Made by a program: the position numbers and the translations under genes
Notes under the pieces: model-generated
The model's input: the letters and a program-made list of their open reading frames with translations, nothing else
Told to the model about the DNA's origin: nothing
Databases searched by the model: none
Assembly: GCF_027484365.1 (NCBI RefSeq)
Contig: NZ_JAIXTC010000015.1
Span: forward strand, 109,411-173,410
DNA length: 64,000 nucleotides
Source of the DNA: Brevundimonas sp.
GTDB lineage: Bacteria; Pseudomonadota; Alphaproteobacteria; Caulobacterales; Caulobacteraceae
Reading direction: 5' to 3'
Part shown: in pieces, positions 1 through 10,336 of the stretch
How the letters are laid out: every line of letters begins with the position of its first letter
Numbering within the stretch: the stretch's first letter is position 1

Positions 1-158
1 TGGTGCAGAACCTCTTCAGGCCGGACCAGATCGACGGTCTGGCCCAGCAGGCGCACGCGCTCACGCTCGCGCCGGGCCTTGCGAAAGGGCGACCGCACCT
101 GTTGGCGGCGCTCAAGTCCTGCGGCTTCGGGCAGAAGAAGGGGCGAGGAGTCTGTCAT
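1..158 (-). CDS. N-terminal fragment of a protein running off the left edge; possibly a WecB/TagA/CpsF-type glycosyltransferase
   Basis: Read directly on the minus strand from ATG at 158: MTDSSPLLLPEAAGLERRQQVRSPFRKARRERERVRLLGQTVDLVRPEEVLHH..., open at position 1. The family guess rests only on the 'LLGQTVDLVRPEEVL' stretch and the neighbouring sugar-nucleotide genes. Confidence 0.4.
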   Translation of the reverse strand, partial: MTDSSPLLLPEAAGLERRQQVRSPFRKARRERERVRLLGQTVDLVRPEEVLH

Positions 159-302
159 GGCGCAATCCTGCGCAGACGAGGCTCAAGATCGGGTAAGAGG
201 ACAGGCTTAACAGGGTATGGACCGCAACGGGCGCGGCCGTGACCTTTTGCGCCGCACCATTCGCTGGGGTAGAGCTGGCGACCTGTCGCCGGGGAGAGTT
301 TG

Positions 303-1607
303 ATGCGCGTGACGATGATTGGCACCGGCTATGTCGGTCTGGTGTCCGGCGCCTGTTTCGCCGACTTCGGCCACACGGTCGTCTGCGTCGACAAGGACCC
401 GTCCAAGATCGAACGGCTGAACGCGGGCGAGATCCCGATCTTCGAGCCGGGCCTGGAGCAGCTGGTCGCCGACAACGTCAAGGCCGGCCGCCTGTCGTTC
501 ACCCTCGACGGCGCCGAAGCGATCCGGTCGGCCGATGTCGTCTTCATCGCGGTCGGCACCCCGACGCGGCGCGGCGACGGCCATGCCGACCTGTCCTACG
601 TCTACGCCGCCGCCGAGGAGATCGCCGGACTGGTCGAAGGCTTTACGGTCGTGGTCAACAAGTCGACCGTGCCGGTCGGCACCGGCGACGAGGTCGAGGC
701 CATCATCCGCCGCGTCAATCCTGACGCGGAGTTCGCCGTCGTCTCCAATCCCGAGTTCCTGCGCGAAGGCGCCGCGATCGAGGACTTCAAGCGCCCGGAC
801 CGCGTCGTGGTCGGCACGGACGATGACCGCGCCAGGGCCGTGATGGCCGAGGTCTATCGCCCGCTCAGTCTCAACGACTTCCCCGTCATCTATACGTCGC
901 GCCGGACCTCGGAGCTGATCAAATACGCCGGCAACGCCTTCCTCGCTTTGAAGATCACCTTCATCAACGAGATCGCCGACCTGTGCGAACAGGTCGGCGC
1001 CGACGTGCAGCAGGTCGCCAAGGGCATCGGTCTGGACGGGCGGATCGGATCGAAATTCCTCAACGCCGGCCCCGGTTACGGCGGCTCCTGCTTCCCCAAG
1101 GACACCGTCGCCCTGGTCCGCACGGCCCAGCAGTACGGCACGCCGGTCCGGCTGGTGGAGACCACGGTCGAGGTCAATGATGCGCGCAAGAAGGCCATGG
1201 CCGACCGGGTCATCGCGGCCCTGGGCGGCTCCGGCGCGGGCAAGACCGTCGGCATCCTCGGCCTGGCCTTCAAGCCGAACACCGACGACATGCGCGATGC
1301 GCCGAGCCTCGACATCGTCCCTGCCCTGATCGCCGCGGGTGTAAAGGTGCAGGCCTATGATCCCGAAAGCATGCACGAGGCGCAGAAGCTTCTGCCCGAT
1401 GTGGACTACCGCGATGACGCCTACAGCGCGATCGAGGACGCCGACGCCGTCGTCATCCTGACCGAGTGGGACCAGTTCCGCGCCCTGGATCTGGACCGGG
1501 TCAAGCTTCTGGCCCGCGCGCCGGTGGTCGTCGATCTGAGGAACGTCTATCGCCCCGCCGAGATGCGGGCGCGCGGCTTCGCCTACACCAGCATCGGCCG
1601 GGGCTGA
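303..1607 (+). CDS. ugd: UDP-glucose 6-dehydrogenase
   Basis: MRVTMIGTGYVGLVSGACFADFGHTVVCVDKD Rossmann start; GPGYGGSCFPKD catalytic Cys motif; full-length ORF. Confidence 0.95.
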   Translation: MRVTMIGTGYVGLVSGACFADFGHTVVCVDKDPSKIERLNAGEIPIFEPGLEQLVADNVKAGRLSFTLDGAEAIRSADVVFIAVGTPTRRGDGHADLSYVYAAAEEIAGLVEGFTVVVNKSTVPVGTGDEVEAIIRRVNPDAEFAVVSNPEFLREGAAIEDFKRPDRVVVGTDDDRARAVMAEVYRPLSLNDFPVIYTSRRTSELIKYAGNAFLALKITFINEIADLCEQVGADVQQVAKGIGLDGRIGSKFLNAGPGYGGSCFPKDTVALVRTAQQYGTPVRLVETTVEVNDARKKAMADRVIAALGGSGAGKTVGILGLAFKPNTDDMRDAPSLDIVPALIAAGVKVQAYDPESMHEAQKLLPDVDYRDDAYSAIEDADAVVILTEWDQFRALDLDRVKLLARAPVVVDLRNVYRPAEMRARGFAYTSIGRG

Positions 1608-1612
1608 GCGCG

Positions 1613-2581
1613 GTGACCGTCATCGTCACCGGGGCTGCCGGCTTCGTCGGCATGCATGTCGCTGAACGCCTGCTCCAGCGCGGCGAGACGGTGATCGGCG
1701 TCGACGATTTCAACGCCTACTACGACGTTTCGCTGAAGGAGCTTCGGGCCCGGCGCCTGGCCGGCTGGCCGGAGTTCCGCATGGTCCGGGCCGATATCGC
1801 CGATGCCGAGGCCATGGCGGAACTGGTCCGGTCTTCGGGCGCGACGCGGGTCGTGCACCTCGCCGCCCAGGCCGGGGTTCGCTACTCGATCGAGAACCCG
1901 TTCGCCTACCAGCGCTCGAACCTTCAGGGCCATCTCTCGATCCTAGAGGCCTGCCGCCACAACGGCGTCGAGCATCTGGTCTATGCGTCCTCCAGTTCGG
2001 TCTACGGCGACCGGCCGCTGGCCGGGCAGGGGTTCCGCGAGGACGATCCGACGGTGTCGCCCGTTTCGCTCTATGCCGCCACCAAACGGTCCTGCGAACT
2101 GATCAGCCAGAGCTACGCTTCGCTCTACGGCTTCCCCCAGTCGGGCCTGCGGTTCTTCACCGTCTATGGGCCGATGGGCCGGCCGGACATGGCCTATTTC
2201 AGCTTCACCGAGAAGATCATGCGGGGCGACCCCATCGAAGTCTACGGTGAGGGGAAGATGGCGCGCGACTTCACCTTCGTGGACGACATCGTCGACGGGG
2301 TGGTCGGGGTGCTCGACAATCCCCCGGCCCGGGGCGGGCACGAGGTCTACAACATCGGCGACTCCAGCCCGGTCGGCCTGATGGACATGATCTCCACGCT
2401 CGAGACGGCGCTCGGGCGCGAGGCGGTCAAGATCATGCGGCCGATGCAGGCCGGCGACGTCACGGCCACCTATGCCGACGTGTCCAAGCTCAACGCCCTG
2501 ACCGGCTACGCACCCAGGGTCGCCCTGGCCGAGGGCCTTGGCCGGTTCGTGGCCTGGTGGCGGGACTGGCGAGCGGTCTGA
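1613..2581 (+). CDS. NAD-dependent epimerase (UDP-glucuronate 4-epimerase-like)
   Basis: From GTG 1613: VTVIVTGAAGFVGMHVAERLLQRGE (GxxGxxG), YAATKRS (YxxxK), RFFTVYGPMGRPDMAYFSF; the track ORF starts further upstream, inside ugd. Confidence 0.92.
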   Translation: MTVIVTGAAGFVGMHVAERLLQRGETVIGVDDFNAYYDVSLKELRARRLAGWPEFRMVRADIADAEAMAELVRSSGATRVVHLAAQAGVRYSIENPFAYQRSNLQGHLSILEACRHNGVEHLVYASSSSVYGDRPLAGQGFREDDPTVSPVSLYAATKRSCELISQSYASLYGFPQSGLRFFTVYGPMGRPDMAYFSFTEKIMRGDPIEVYGEGKMARDFTFVDDIVDGVVGVLDNPPARGGHEVYNIGDSSPVGLMDMISTLETALGREAVKIMRPMQAGDVTATYADVSKLNALTGYAPRVALAEGLGRFVAWWRDWRAV

Positions 2582-2705
2582 GTTTGCGGCGGGGTGGGGG
2601 CCGTCAGCTTCCGTAAGCCGCCCCTCGCTATCGCCGTGGTGAAGCGATGCTATATCTGCGCGCCTGACGGTCGGGATTCGACCGCAATGCTCGTGGGGGG
2701 CGCAT

Positions 2706-3896
2706 ATGCCGGATCAAGTCACAGTCACCACCAACCAGGGCTGGTTCAGCCGCATCGGCTCGGCCTTCGCCGGCGTTCTGGTCGGCATCGTCCTGATCTT
2801 CGCCTGCGTCTGGGGGCTGGCCTGGAACGAGGGCAATGCCGTCAAGGTCGCGCGCGGCCTGACCGAGGGCGCTGGCGCCGTAGTCGAGGCGCCCGCCTCG
2901 CCAATCGATCCCGCCAACGACCAGAAACTGGTGCACGTCACCGGCGCAGTCGCGGTGACCGCGCCCCTGGAGGACAATGAGTTCGGTGTCTCCGCGACGG
3001 GCGTGAAACTCTCGCGCACGGCCGAAATGTACCAGTGGCAGGAGGAGTCGAAATCCGAGAGCCGCACCAAGCTGGGCGGCGGCGAGGAGACCGTCACCAC
3101 CTATACCTACACCAAGGTCTGGTCCTCGACCGCGATCGATTCCAGCGGGTTCAATACCCCGGCCGGCCACGAAAACCCGGAGATGCCGATCGAGAACGCC
3201 GAAATCTATGCGACCGACGCCACCCTGGGCGACTACCGGCTGGAAGAGAACGTCCTCGCCCAGATCGGGGGAGCCCAGCCGCTGAACCTGGTGGAGCAGA
3301 CTGACGCCATCGACGCGGCCGCCGGCGAGGCCTCGAGTCACGCCGTGTCGCAAGGCACGATCTTCTTCGGCGAAGACGCCCAGGCCCCGGTCATCGGCGA
3401 CACCCGCGTTTCGTATGAAGTCACGCCCGCGTCGGAAATCAGCGTCGTCGCCCGTCAGAACGGCGACAACTTCCTCGACTACCGCGCCCGCAACGGTTCC
3501 GAGTTCCTGCTGGTCGCCGACGGCGACGTGCCGGCAGGCGACATGTTCCAGGACGCCCAGGACGCCAACAACATGATCGCCTGGATCATCCGCGTCGTCG
3601 GCATGGTCCTGCTGATGGTCGGCTTCGGTCTGATCCTGGCGCCGTTCGGGGTGCTGGCCGATGTTCTGCCTCTGGCCGGGACGATCGTCCGGATGGGCAC
3701 GGGTCTGATCGGCTTCGTCCTGGGCCTGATCGTCGGGACGGTGACCATCGCCCTGGCCTGGCTGGCCTTCCGCCCGATCACCACGATCATCATCCTGGCC
3801 ATCGGCGGGGCCATCGCCTTCGCCGTCTACCGCTTCGGCCGCGGGCGTTCGAAGAAGAAACTGGCCGAGGAAGCCGCCGCCGCCCCTGCGGCCTGA
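2706..3896 (+). CDS. TMEM43 family membrane protein
   Basis: N-terminal TM segment, large soluble domain, C-terminal cluster of TM helices; overall organisation resembles bacterial TMEM43 (LUMA) proteins. Confidence 0.75.
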   Translation: MPDQVTVTTNQGWFSRIGSAFAGVLVGIVLIFACVWGLAWNEGNAVKVARGLTEGAGAVVEAPASPIDPANDQKLVHVTGAVAVTAPLEDNEFGVSATGVKLSRTAEMYQWQEESKSESRTKLGGGEETVTTYTYTKVWSSTAIDSSGFNTPAGHENPEMPIENAEIYATDATLGDYRLEENVLAQIGGAQPLNLVEQTDAIDAAAGEASSHAVSQGTIFFGEDAQAPVIGDTRVSYEVTPASEISVVARQNGDNFLDYRARNGSEFLLVADGDVPAGDMFQDAQDANNMIAWIIRVVGMVLLMVGFGLILAPFGVLADVLPLAGTIVRMGTGLIGFVLGLIVGTVTIALAWLAFRPITTIIILAIGGAIAFAVYRFGRGRSKKKLAEEAAAAPAA

Positions 3897-3946
3897 GGTT
3901 TCCGCCTCCTGACCTTTCGTCAGGGGCATGCTATGCGGGGAGGGCC

Positions 3947-5458
3947 ATGTCCTCCCCGTCCATTCTCCGCCTCCACCCTGACGACGATGTCGCCGTCGCC
4001 GTCCGCGCCCTGACCACCGGGGAAGACCTGGGGGAGGGGCTCATCGTCGGCGCCGACGTTCCCGCCGGTCACAAGATCGCGCTGAAGCCCGTCCCCGTCG
4101 ACGGACAGGTCCGCAAATATGGCCAGGTGATCGGCGCGGCGACCGCCGCCATCGCGCCCGGCGACTGGGTCCACGTCCACAACCTCGGCATCGGCGATAT
4201 CTCGGCCCGCGCTGACACCGGTGTCGTCGCGGGCGTGTCCGCGACGTCCGCAGAGCCCCGCACCTTCGACGGCTACCTCCGCGCCGACGGCCGGGTGGGG
4301 ACGCGCAACTATCTGGCGGTGGTCACCTCGGTGAACTGCTCGGCCATGGTCGCCCGCCGCATCGCCCGCGAAGTCGAGACCCGGCTCGGGGACAGTCATC
4401 CGCATATCGACGGCGTCGTCGCCATCACCCACGGCTCGGGTTGCGGCATGGCGTCGGAAGGCGAGGCGATGGACATGCTGCGGCGGACCCTGTCGGGCTA
4501 TGCGCGTCACCCCAATGTCGCCGGCGTCCTGATGCTGGGTCTCGGCTGCGAGACCAACCAGATTTCCAGCCTGATGGAGGCGGAGGGTCTGACCGGCTCC
4601 GCCGACCTCGGCGTCATGGCGATTCAGGACGAGGGCGGCGCTGCCTCCACGATCCAGCGCGGCGTCGACCGCCTCATGGAGATGGTCGACCGTGCCGGCG
4701 CCCTCGAGCGCACGCCCCAGCCGGTGTCGAAACTGGTTGTCGGCCTGCAATGCGGCGGCTCCGACGGTTATTCCGGCATGACCGCCAACCCGGCGCTCGG
4801 CCGGGCCGTCGACCTGATCGTCGGCCAGGGCGGGACGGCGATCCTGTCGGAGACGCCCGAGATCTACGGCGCCGAACACCTGCTGACCGGCCGCGCCTCG
4901 CCCGAGGTCGCCGCCAAACTCATGGACCGCATCGCCTGGTGGGAGCGCCACGTCGAGACCACCGGCGGCTCGCTCGACAACAATCCCTCGGCCGGCAACA
5001 AGGCCGGCGGACTGACGACCATCCTTGAAAAGTCGCTCGGTGCCGTGGCCAAGGCCGGTTCCGCGCCGCTGTCGGCCGTCTATGAATATGCCGACCCGGT
5101 CACCGCCCACGGCCTCGTCTTCATGGACACCCCCGGCTACGATCCCGTGTCGGCCACCGGGCAGATCGCAGGCGGGGCCACCCTGATCTGTTTCACCACG
5201 GGGCGGGGCTCGGTCTTCGGGGCCAAGCCGGCTCCCAGTCTGAAGCTGGCGACCAACTCGGCGCTCGCCCGCCGCATGCCCGACGACATCGACATCGACT
5301 GCGGCCGGGTGCTCGACGAGGGGATGTCTCTGGACGCCCTCGGCGCCGAGATCTTCGAGACCATCCTCGCCACCGCCTCCGGCAAGGTCACGGCCTCGGA
5401 AGCGCTGGGCTTCGGCGAGGACGAGATCCAGCCCTGGCGCCTCGGCGCGACGATGTAG
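3947..5458 (+). CDS. Altronate dehydratase family (UxaA, SAF domain + C-terminal domain)
   Basis: N-terminal SAF-like region, then DGYLRADGRVGTRNYLAVVTSVNCSA, HGSGCGM, GLQCGGSDGYSGMTANPALGRAVD. Confidence 0.88.
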   Translation: MSSPSILRLHPDDDVAVAVRALTTGEDLGEGLIVGADVPAGHKIALKPVPVDGQVRKYGQVIGAATAAIAPGDWVHVHNLGIGDISARADTGVVAGVSATSAEPRTFDGYLRADGRVGTRNYLAVVTSVNCSAMVARRIAREVETRLGDSHPHIDGVVAITHGSGCGMASEGEAMDMLRRTLSGYARHPNVAGVLMLGLGCETNQISSLMEAEGLTGSADLGVMAIQDEGGAASTIQRGVDRLMEMVDRAGALERTPQPVSKLVVGLQCGGSDGYSGMTANPALGRAVDLIVGQGGTAILSETPEIYGAEHLLTGRASPEVAAKLMDRIAWWERHVETTGGSLDNNPSAGNKAGGLTTILEKSLGAVAKAGSAPLSAVYEYADPVTAHGLVFMDTPGYDPVSATGQIAGGATLICFTTGRGSVFGAKPAPSLKLATNSALARRMPDDIDIDCGRVLDEGMSLDALGAEIFETILATASGKVTASEALGFGEDEIQPWRLGATM

Positions 5459-5461
5459 GCG

Positions 5462-5893
5462 TCAGTCAGCCTCGGTCTTCAAATAGGCGATGATGTCGGC
5501 GCGACGCTGTCCGTCCTTGATGCCGGGGAAGGTCATCTTGGTGCCGACGATATGCTCCCGCGGCTTCTCGAGGAAGTCATACAGGCGCTGCTCGTCCCAG
5601 CTCCCGCCCGCTGCCGCCATGGCGGTGCTGTAGCGATAGTCCGCCACCGTGCCGACCGGCCGTCCGACGATCGCGTGCAGGCTCGGCCCGACCCGGTTCA
5701 CCCCGGCCTCGACCGCGTGACAGCTGCGGCACTGGCCGAAGCCGATGCGGCCGGCCTCGACATCGCCGGTCAGCTCGGTGATGTCGGCGACCTGGACAGT
5801 CGGCGTCTCGGCCTTGTCCGGCCTCGGAGGCTCGCCGGAACAGGCCGCCAGCAGGCTCGCTCCAAGCAGAATCAGGACTTTCGGCGTCGTCAT
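5462..5893 (-). CDS. c-type cytochrome, probable lipoprotein
   Basis: Lipobox-like LLAAC near the N-terminus; CRSCH heme motif (CxxCH); MTFPGIKDGQRRADIIAYL C-terminal cytochrome c pattern. Confidence 0.88.
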   Translation of the reverse strand: MTTPKVLILLGASLLAACSGEPPRPDKAETPTVQVADITELTGDVEAGRIGFGQCRSCHAVEAGVNRVGPSLHAIVGRPVGTVADYRYSTAMAAAGGSWDEQRLYDFLEKPREHIVGTKMTFPGIKDGQRRADIIAYLKTEAD

Positions 5894-6021
5894 GGAGGTC
5901 CCCGGTTTTCGCAGCGGACCTATGCTGCGGTCGACAGCCCTGTCAACGCGACGCGACGCCCGTCTTGGAGACGTAACGAAGCGGGTCTAAGCGGGGCGAC
6001 CGCAACTGATCCGGTGTCCCG

Positions 6022-7698
6022 ATGTCCCGACTGTCCGCCCGCCTGCTGCTGACCCTGGCGACCTGCCTCATCGCCCCGGCGGCGATCGCCCAGACCCCGT
6101 CACCTGCGGCTCCCGGACCGGCACCCGAGCGCCCGTCGCTGGTGGTGACCATCGTCGTCGATCAGTTCAGTTCGAACCTGTTCAACCAGTATCGCGACCG
6201 GTTCACCGGCGGCCTGCACACCCTGGCGTCCCAGGGCCTGGTCTACGCCAACGGCTTCCAGCAGCATGCGATGACCGAGACCTGCCCCGGTCACGCCACC
6301 GTCCTGACCGGCGTGAATCCCTCCAGTGCCGGTATCCCGGCCAATGACTGGATCGACCGCGCGACGGGACAGGAGGTCTATTGCCTCGCGGCGCCGGAGA
6401 ACACGCTGGCCCACGGCCGCAACACCGACAACGGCCCGGTCGGCCCCGGCAACCTGCGCGCCACCACGCTCGGCGACTGGCTCAAGGCGCGCGAGCCCGG
6501 CACCCGCATCTTCACCGTCTCGGGCAAGGACCGCGGCGCCATCAACCTGGCCGGCCATCACGGCGACGGCGTCTTCTGGATGACCGACGGCTTCGGCTTC
6601 ACCACCTGGGTCGAGCCGGGCCAGACGGCCGAGGCGCGGCTGGCGCCCGTCGCCGCCCTGAACGCCCGCATCAATGCGCGGCTCGCCGCCTCTCCGCCGA
6701 CCTGGACCTATACCCGCCCCGAGTGCCGCGCGCTGGAAGGCGACTGGACCATCGGAACCCAGACCTTCCACGCCACCCTGCCGCCGGCACGCGGGTTCAA
6801 GCTCGATACCTCGCCCGTGCTGGACGAACTGACGCTGGAAGCCGCGATCGATCTGCTGGACACCCAGTCACTGGGACGTCGCGGCGTGACCGACGTCCTG
6901 GGCGTCAGCCTGTCGGGCACCGACCGCATCGGCCACGCCTTCGGCACCCAGGGACCGGAGATGTGCGAACAGATGTACCGTCTCGACGTCGCCCTCGGCG
7001 TCTTCCTCGATCGCCTGTCCCAGGTTCCTGGCGGCGTGGTGGTCGTCCTGACCGCCGACCACGGCGGATCCGACTTCCCCGAACGCATGCAGGAACGCGG
7101 CTATGAGGACGCCGTGCGCGGCGACCCCGCCCTGCTGGGCCGGATCAATACGGCGCTGCAGGCGCGTTTCGACCTCACTACGCCCCCGTTGTCCTATGGG
7201 GGCTCCGGCCTGATGGTCGTGGGCGAGGGCAATATCGAACTGGCCGATCCGCGCCGCGACGAGATCGCCGCCGCCGCTGTCGAATTGCTGCGCGGCGAAG
7301 CCAACATCGCCGGCGCCTGGACCATCGAGGAGGTCCTCGCCTCGCCTCTGCCGCGCCCGGGGCAGAGCCCCCAGGAACTGACCCTGATGGAACGTCACCG
7401 CCTGAGCGCCGTCGCGGGGCGTTCGCCGGACATCGTCGTCTCCCAGTGGCCCAACACGACCACCGTGCCCGGCAGCGCCACCGGCACCCTGTCCACCCAC
7501 GGCACGGCCTGGGACTACGACCGCGGCGTGCCGATCGTCTTCTGGTCGCCCGGAATGCAGGGCCAGGAACGGTTCTTCCCCATCCGCACCATCGACATCG
7601 CCCCGACCCTGGCGGCCATCGTCGGCGTCGACACGCCCGCCACGGTCGAGGGGCGTTGCATGGATCTGGGCCTCGGCGGCGCCTGCCCGGCGAAGTAA
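6022..7698 (+). CDS. Secreted alkaline phosphatase / nucleotide pyrophosphatase family protein
   Basis: Signal peptide; VVTIVVDQFSSN, TETCPGHATVLTGVNPSSAGIPAN, TADHGGSDFPERM metal-binding motifs. Confidence 0.88.
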   Translation: MSRLSARLLLTLATCLIAPAAIAQTPSPAAPGPAPERPSLVVTIVVDQFSSNLFNQYRDRFTGGLHTLASQGLVYANGFQQHAMTETCPGHATVLTGVNPSSAGIPANDWIDRATGQEVYCLAAPENTLAHGRNTDNGPVGPGNLRATTLGDWLKAREPGTRIFTVSGKDRGAINLAGHHGDGVFWMTDGFGFTTWVEPGQTAEARLAPVAALNARINARLAASPPTWTYTRPECRALEGDWTIGTQTFHATLPPARGFKLDTSPVLDELTLEAAIDLLDTQSLGRRGVTDVLGVSLSGTDRIGHAFGTQGPEMCEQMYRLDVALGVFLDRLSQVPGGVVVVLTADHGGSDFPERMQERGYEDAVRGDPALLGRINTALQARFDLTTPPLSYGGSGLMVVGEGNIELADPRRDEIAAAAVELLRGEANIAGAWTIEEVLASPLPRPGQSPQELTLMERHRLSAVAGRSPDIVVSQWPNTTTVPGSATGTLSTHGTAWDYDRGVPIVFWSPGMQGQERFFPIRTIDIAPTLAAIVGVDTPATVEGRCMDLGLGGACPAK

Positions 7699-7800
7699 CA
7701 GAGACTCACTTCTGGTTTCCCGGAACGGCGCCGTCCTTCCCCCGGGCGCGTTTCGTGGCACAACAGCGTCAGGGAAACGCGACCGGCCAACGGGACCACT

Positions 7801-9237
7801 ATGAACAGAGCACGCCGCGCGCGCATCGTCGCGACGCTGGGACCCGCCAGCAGGGCGCCCGGCATGGTCAAGGCCCTGGCCCAGGCCGGGGTCGATGTCT
7901 TCCGTCTAAACTTCAGCCACGGCTCTCATGAGGACCATGCCGCCAACCTCAAGGCCGTGCGCGGGGCCGAACTGGCGCTGAAGCGTCCGCTGGGCGTTCT
8001 CGCCGACCTGCAGGGACCCAAGCTCCGCCTCGGCCGGTTCGCCGATGTCGAGATCGCCGTGAAGCCGGGTCACAAGATGCGGTTCGATCTGGACCCCACC
8101 CCCGGCGACGCGACTCGGGTCCAGATGCCGCATCCCGAAATCTTCAAGGCCCTGCGCGAGGGGATGCTGCTGCTGCTCGACGACGGCCGGGTCCGGCTGC
8201 GCGTGGGCAAGCGCACCGACGAATGGTGCGACGTGACGGTCGAGAGCGGCTCGAAGCTGTCGGACCGCAAGGGCGTCGCCGTGCCTGAGGCCATCATCCC
8301 GGTCTCGGCCCTGACCCCCAAGGACCGCGAGGACCTCGCCTTCGCCCTGCGTATCGGCGTCGACTGGGTCGCCCTGTCCTTCGTTCAGAAGGCCGAGGAC
8401 ATGGCCGAGCTGAAGTCGATCGTGAAGGGCCGGGCCGCCTGTCTGGCCAAGATCGAGAAGCCCCAGGCGCTCGACGCCCTCGACAGTATTCTCGACTACT
8501 GCGACGGCGTCATGGTCGCGCGCGGCGACCTCGGCGTGGAAATGCCGGCGGAGGAGGTCCCGGTCGCCCAGAAGCGGATCATCCGCGCCGCCCGCCAGCG
8601 CGGCGTTCCGGTCATCGTCGCCACCCAGATGCTGGAATCCATGACCTCGTCGCCTGCCCCGACCCGGGCCGAGGCGTCCGACGTCGCCAATGCGGTCTAT
8701 GAGGGCGCCGACGCCCTGATGCTGTCGGCCGAGACGGCGTCCGGCGACTATCCGCTGGAATCGGTGGGCATCATGAACCGGATCATGGAGCGGGTCGAAG
8801 CCGATCCCCTGTGGCCCAGCCTGATGGACGCCGAACACGCCGGGATGGACGATTTCGACGCCGACGCCCTCGTCGCCGCCGCCCGCAAGGCCGGCGAGGC
8901 CCAGTCCACCGCCTGTATCGTCGTCTTCACCACCCTGGGCGGCACTGCGCGTCGCATGTCGCGCGAACGCCCGCTCCAGCCCGTCCTCGCGTTGACCCCC
9001 AAGCCCGAGACCGCCCGTCGCCTCGCCCTCGTCTGGGGCCTGGAATCCCGCCTCGGCAAGGAGCCGACGAGCCTGGAAGACGTCACCGACGACGCCGTCA
9101 ATTCCGCCATGGAGTTCGGCCTCGCCGAGCCCGGCCAGCGCATCCTGATCCTCGCCGGCACGCCCTTCGGCGCCCCGGGGGCTGCGAATCTCCTGCGACT
9201 GGCGCATGCTCCGGCCAAGGGGAAGGCGCGCAAGTAG
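7801..9237 (+). CDS. pyk: Pyruvate kinase
   Basis: RIVATLGPASRAPGMVKALAQAGVDVFRLNFSHG; ARGDLGVEMPAEEVPVAQKRI; TQMLESM; DALMLSAETASGDYP. Confidence 0.97.
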   Translation: MNRARRARIVATLGPASRAPGMVKALAQAGVDVFRLNFSHGSHEDHAANLKAVRGAELALKRPLGVLADLQGPKLRLGRFADVEIAVKPGHKMRFDLDPTPGDATRVQMPHPEIFKALREGMLLLLDDGRVRLRVGKRTDEWCDVTVESGSKLSDRKGVAVPEAIIPVSALTPKDREDLAFALRIGVDWVALSFVQKAEDMAELKSIVKGRAACLAKIEKPQALDALDSILDYCDGVMVARGDLGVEMPAEEVPVAQKRIIRAARQRGVPVIVATQMLESMTSSPAPTRAEASDVANAVYEGADALMLSAETASGDYPLESVGIMNRIMERVEADPLWPSLMDAEHAGMDDFDADALVAAARKAGEAQSTACIVVFTTLGGTARRMSRERPLQPVLALTPKPETARRLALVWGLESRLGKEPTSLEDVTDDAVNSAMEFGLAEPGQRILILAGTPFGAPGAANLLRLAHAPAKGKARK

Positions 9238-9259
9238 CGTCGGTCCCGCCGGGACCCTC

Positions 9260-10294
9260 ATGATCAAATACCTCGGCTCCAAGCGGGCCCTGCTGGATCC
9301 GATCGTCGCCGCCGTCCGCGCCTTGCTGCCGGAAGGCGGCCATGTCTGTGATCTGTTTTCCGGCACCGCCCGCGTCGGCCATGCGCTGAAGGGGGAGGGG
9401 TTCCGGGTCTGGTCGAACGACCACAACGCCTATGCCCACGCCCTCGCCACCGCCTATGTCCAGGCCGACCGCGGCGTCTGGCATGACCGCGCCGCCGCCG
9501 TCCTCGCCGACCTCGCCGCCACCCCGCCGTCGCCCGGCTGGTTCACCCGTGCCTTCTGCGAGGACGCCCGCTATTTCACGCCGGAGAACGGCGCCCGCAT
9601 CGACGCCATGCGCGACCGGATTGAGGCCATGGGGCTGGATCCCGAGCTCAAGGCCATCGCCCTGGTCTCCCTGATGGAGGCCGCCGACCGGGTCGATTCC
9701 ACGGCCGGCCTGCAGATGGCCTATATGAAGTCCTGGGCCGCGCGGGCTTTGAAACCTCTCGAACTGCGAATGCCTGCGCTCCAGCCCGCCGTCGCCGCCG
9801 GTCCCTGCCACGCCACCCGGGCCGATGCGCTGGAGACGGCCGCCGCCTTCGACGGCGACCTCGTCTATCTCGACCCGCCCTACAACCAGCATTCCTACCT
9901 GGGAAATTACCATGTCTGGGAAAGCCTGATCCTGTGGGACCGGCCCGAGACCTACGGGATCGCCAACAAGCGGATCGATGTGAAGACGCGCAAGAGCGCC
10001 TTCAACTCCCGCCCCGGCATCGGCCCCGCGCTCCAGGCGGTGATCGAGGCGATCCGCGCACCCAACCTGATCGTGTCCTTCAACGACGAGGGCTATCTGA
10101 GCCGCGATCAGCTGGTCGAGATGCTGTCGGCCCGCGGCCATGTGCAGGTCGTGGAGATCCCTCGCCCCCGCTACGTCGGCGCCCGGATCGGCATCCATAA
10201 TCCCAGGGGCGAGAAGGTCGGGGCGGTGGGGCGGCTGCGCAACGTCGAATACCTTTTCGTCGTCACCGAACGGCCCGTCGCGCTCGCCGCTTGA
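9260..10294 (+). CDS. D12-class N6-adenine DNA methyltransferase
   Basis: MIKYLGSKRALLDPIV; VCDLFSGTARVGHALK; LVYLDPPYNQHSYLGNYHVWESL (DPPY motif). Start reset to ATG 9260 with the track ORF overlapping pyk. Confidence 0.88.
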   Translation: MIKYLGSKRALLDPIVAAVRALLPEGGHVCDLFSGTARVGHALKGEGFRVWSNDHNAYAHALATAYVQADRGVWHDRAAAVLADLAATPPSPGWFTRAFCEDARYFTPENGARIDAMRDRIEAMGLDPELKAIALVSLMEAADRVDSTAGLQMAYMKSWAARALKPLELRMPALQPAVAAGPCHATRADALETAAAFDGDLVYLDPPYNQHSYLGNYHVWESLILWDRPETYGIANKRIDVKTRKSAFNSRPGIGPALQAVIEAIRAPNLIVSFNDEGYLSRDQLVEMLSARGHVQVVEIPRPRYVGARIGIHNPRGEKVGAVGRLRNVEYLFVVTERPVALAA

Positions 10295-10336
10295 CCCTTC
10301 GTGGAACGAGGGTCTCACTGCGGTCGTTAAGGCGGC

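Noticed and set aside
207-1376. Long minus-strand ORF (389 aa) opposite ugd
   Set aside because: Antisense shadow of a confident gene; typical of high-GC codon periodicity, no recognisable family. The same applies to the many long opposite-strand ORFs in the track (e.g. 2628-3929, 9098-11335, 31005-32573, 46341-48788, 48515-49852, 54529-56187).
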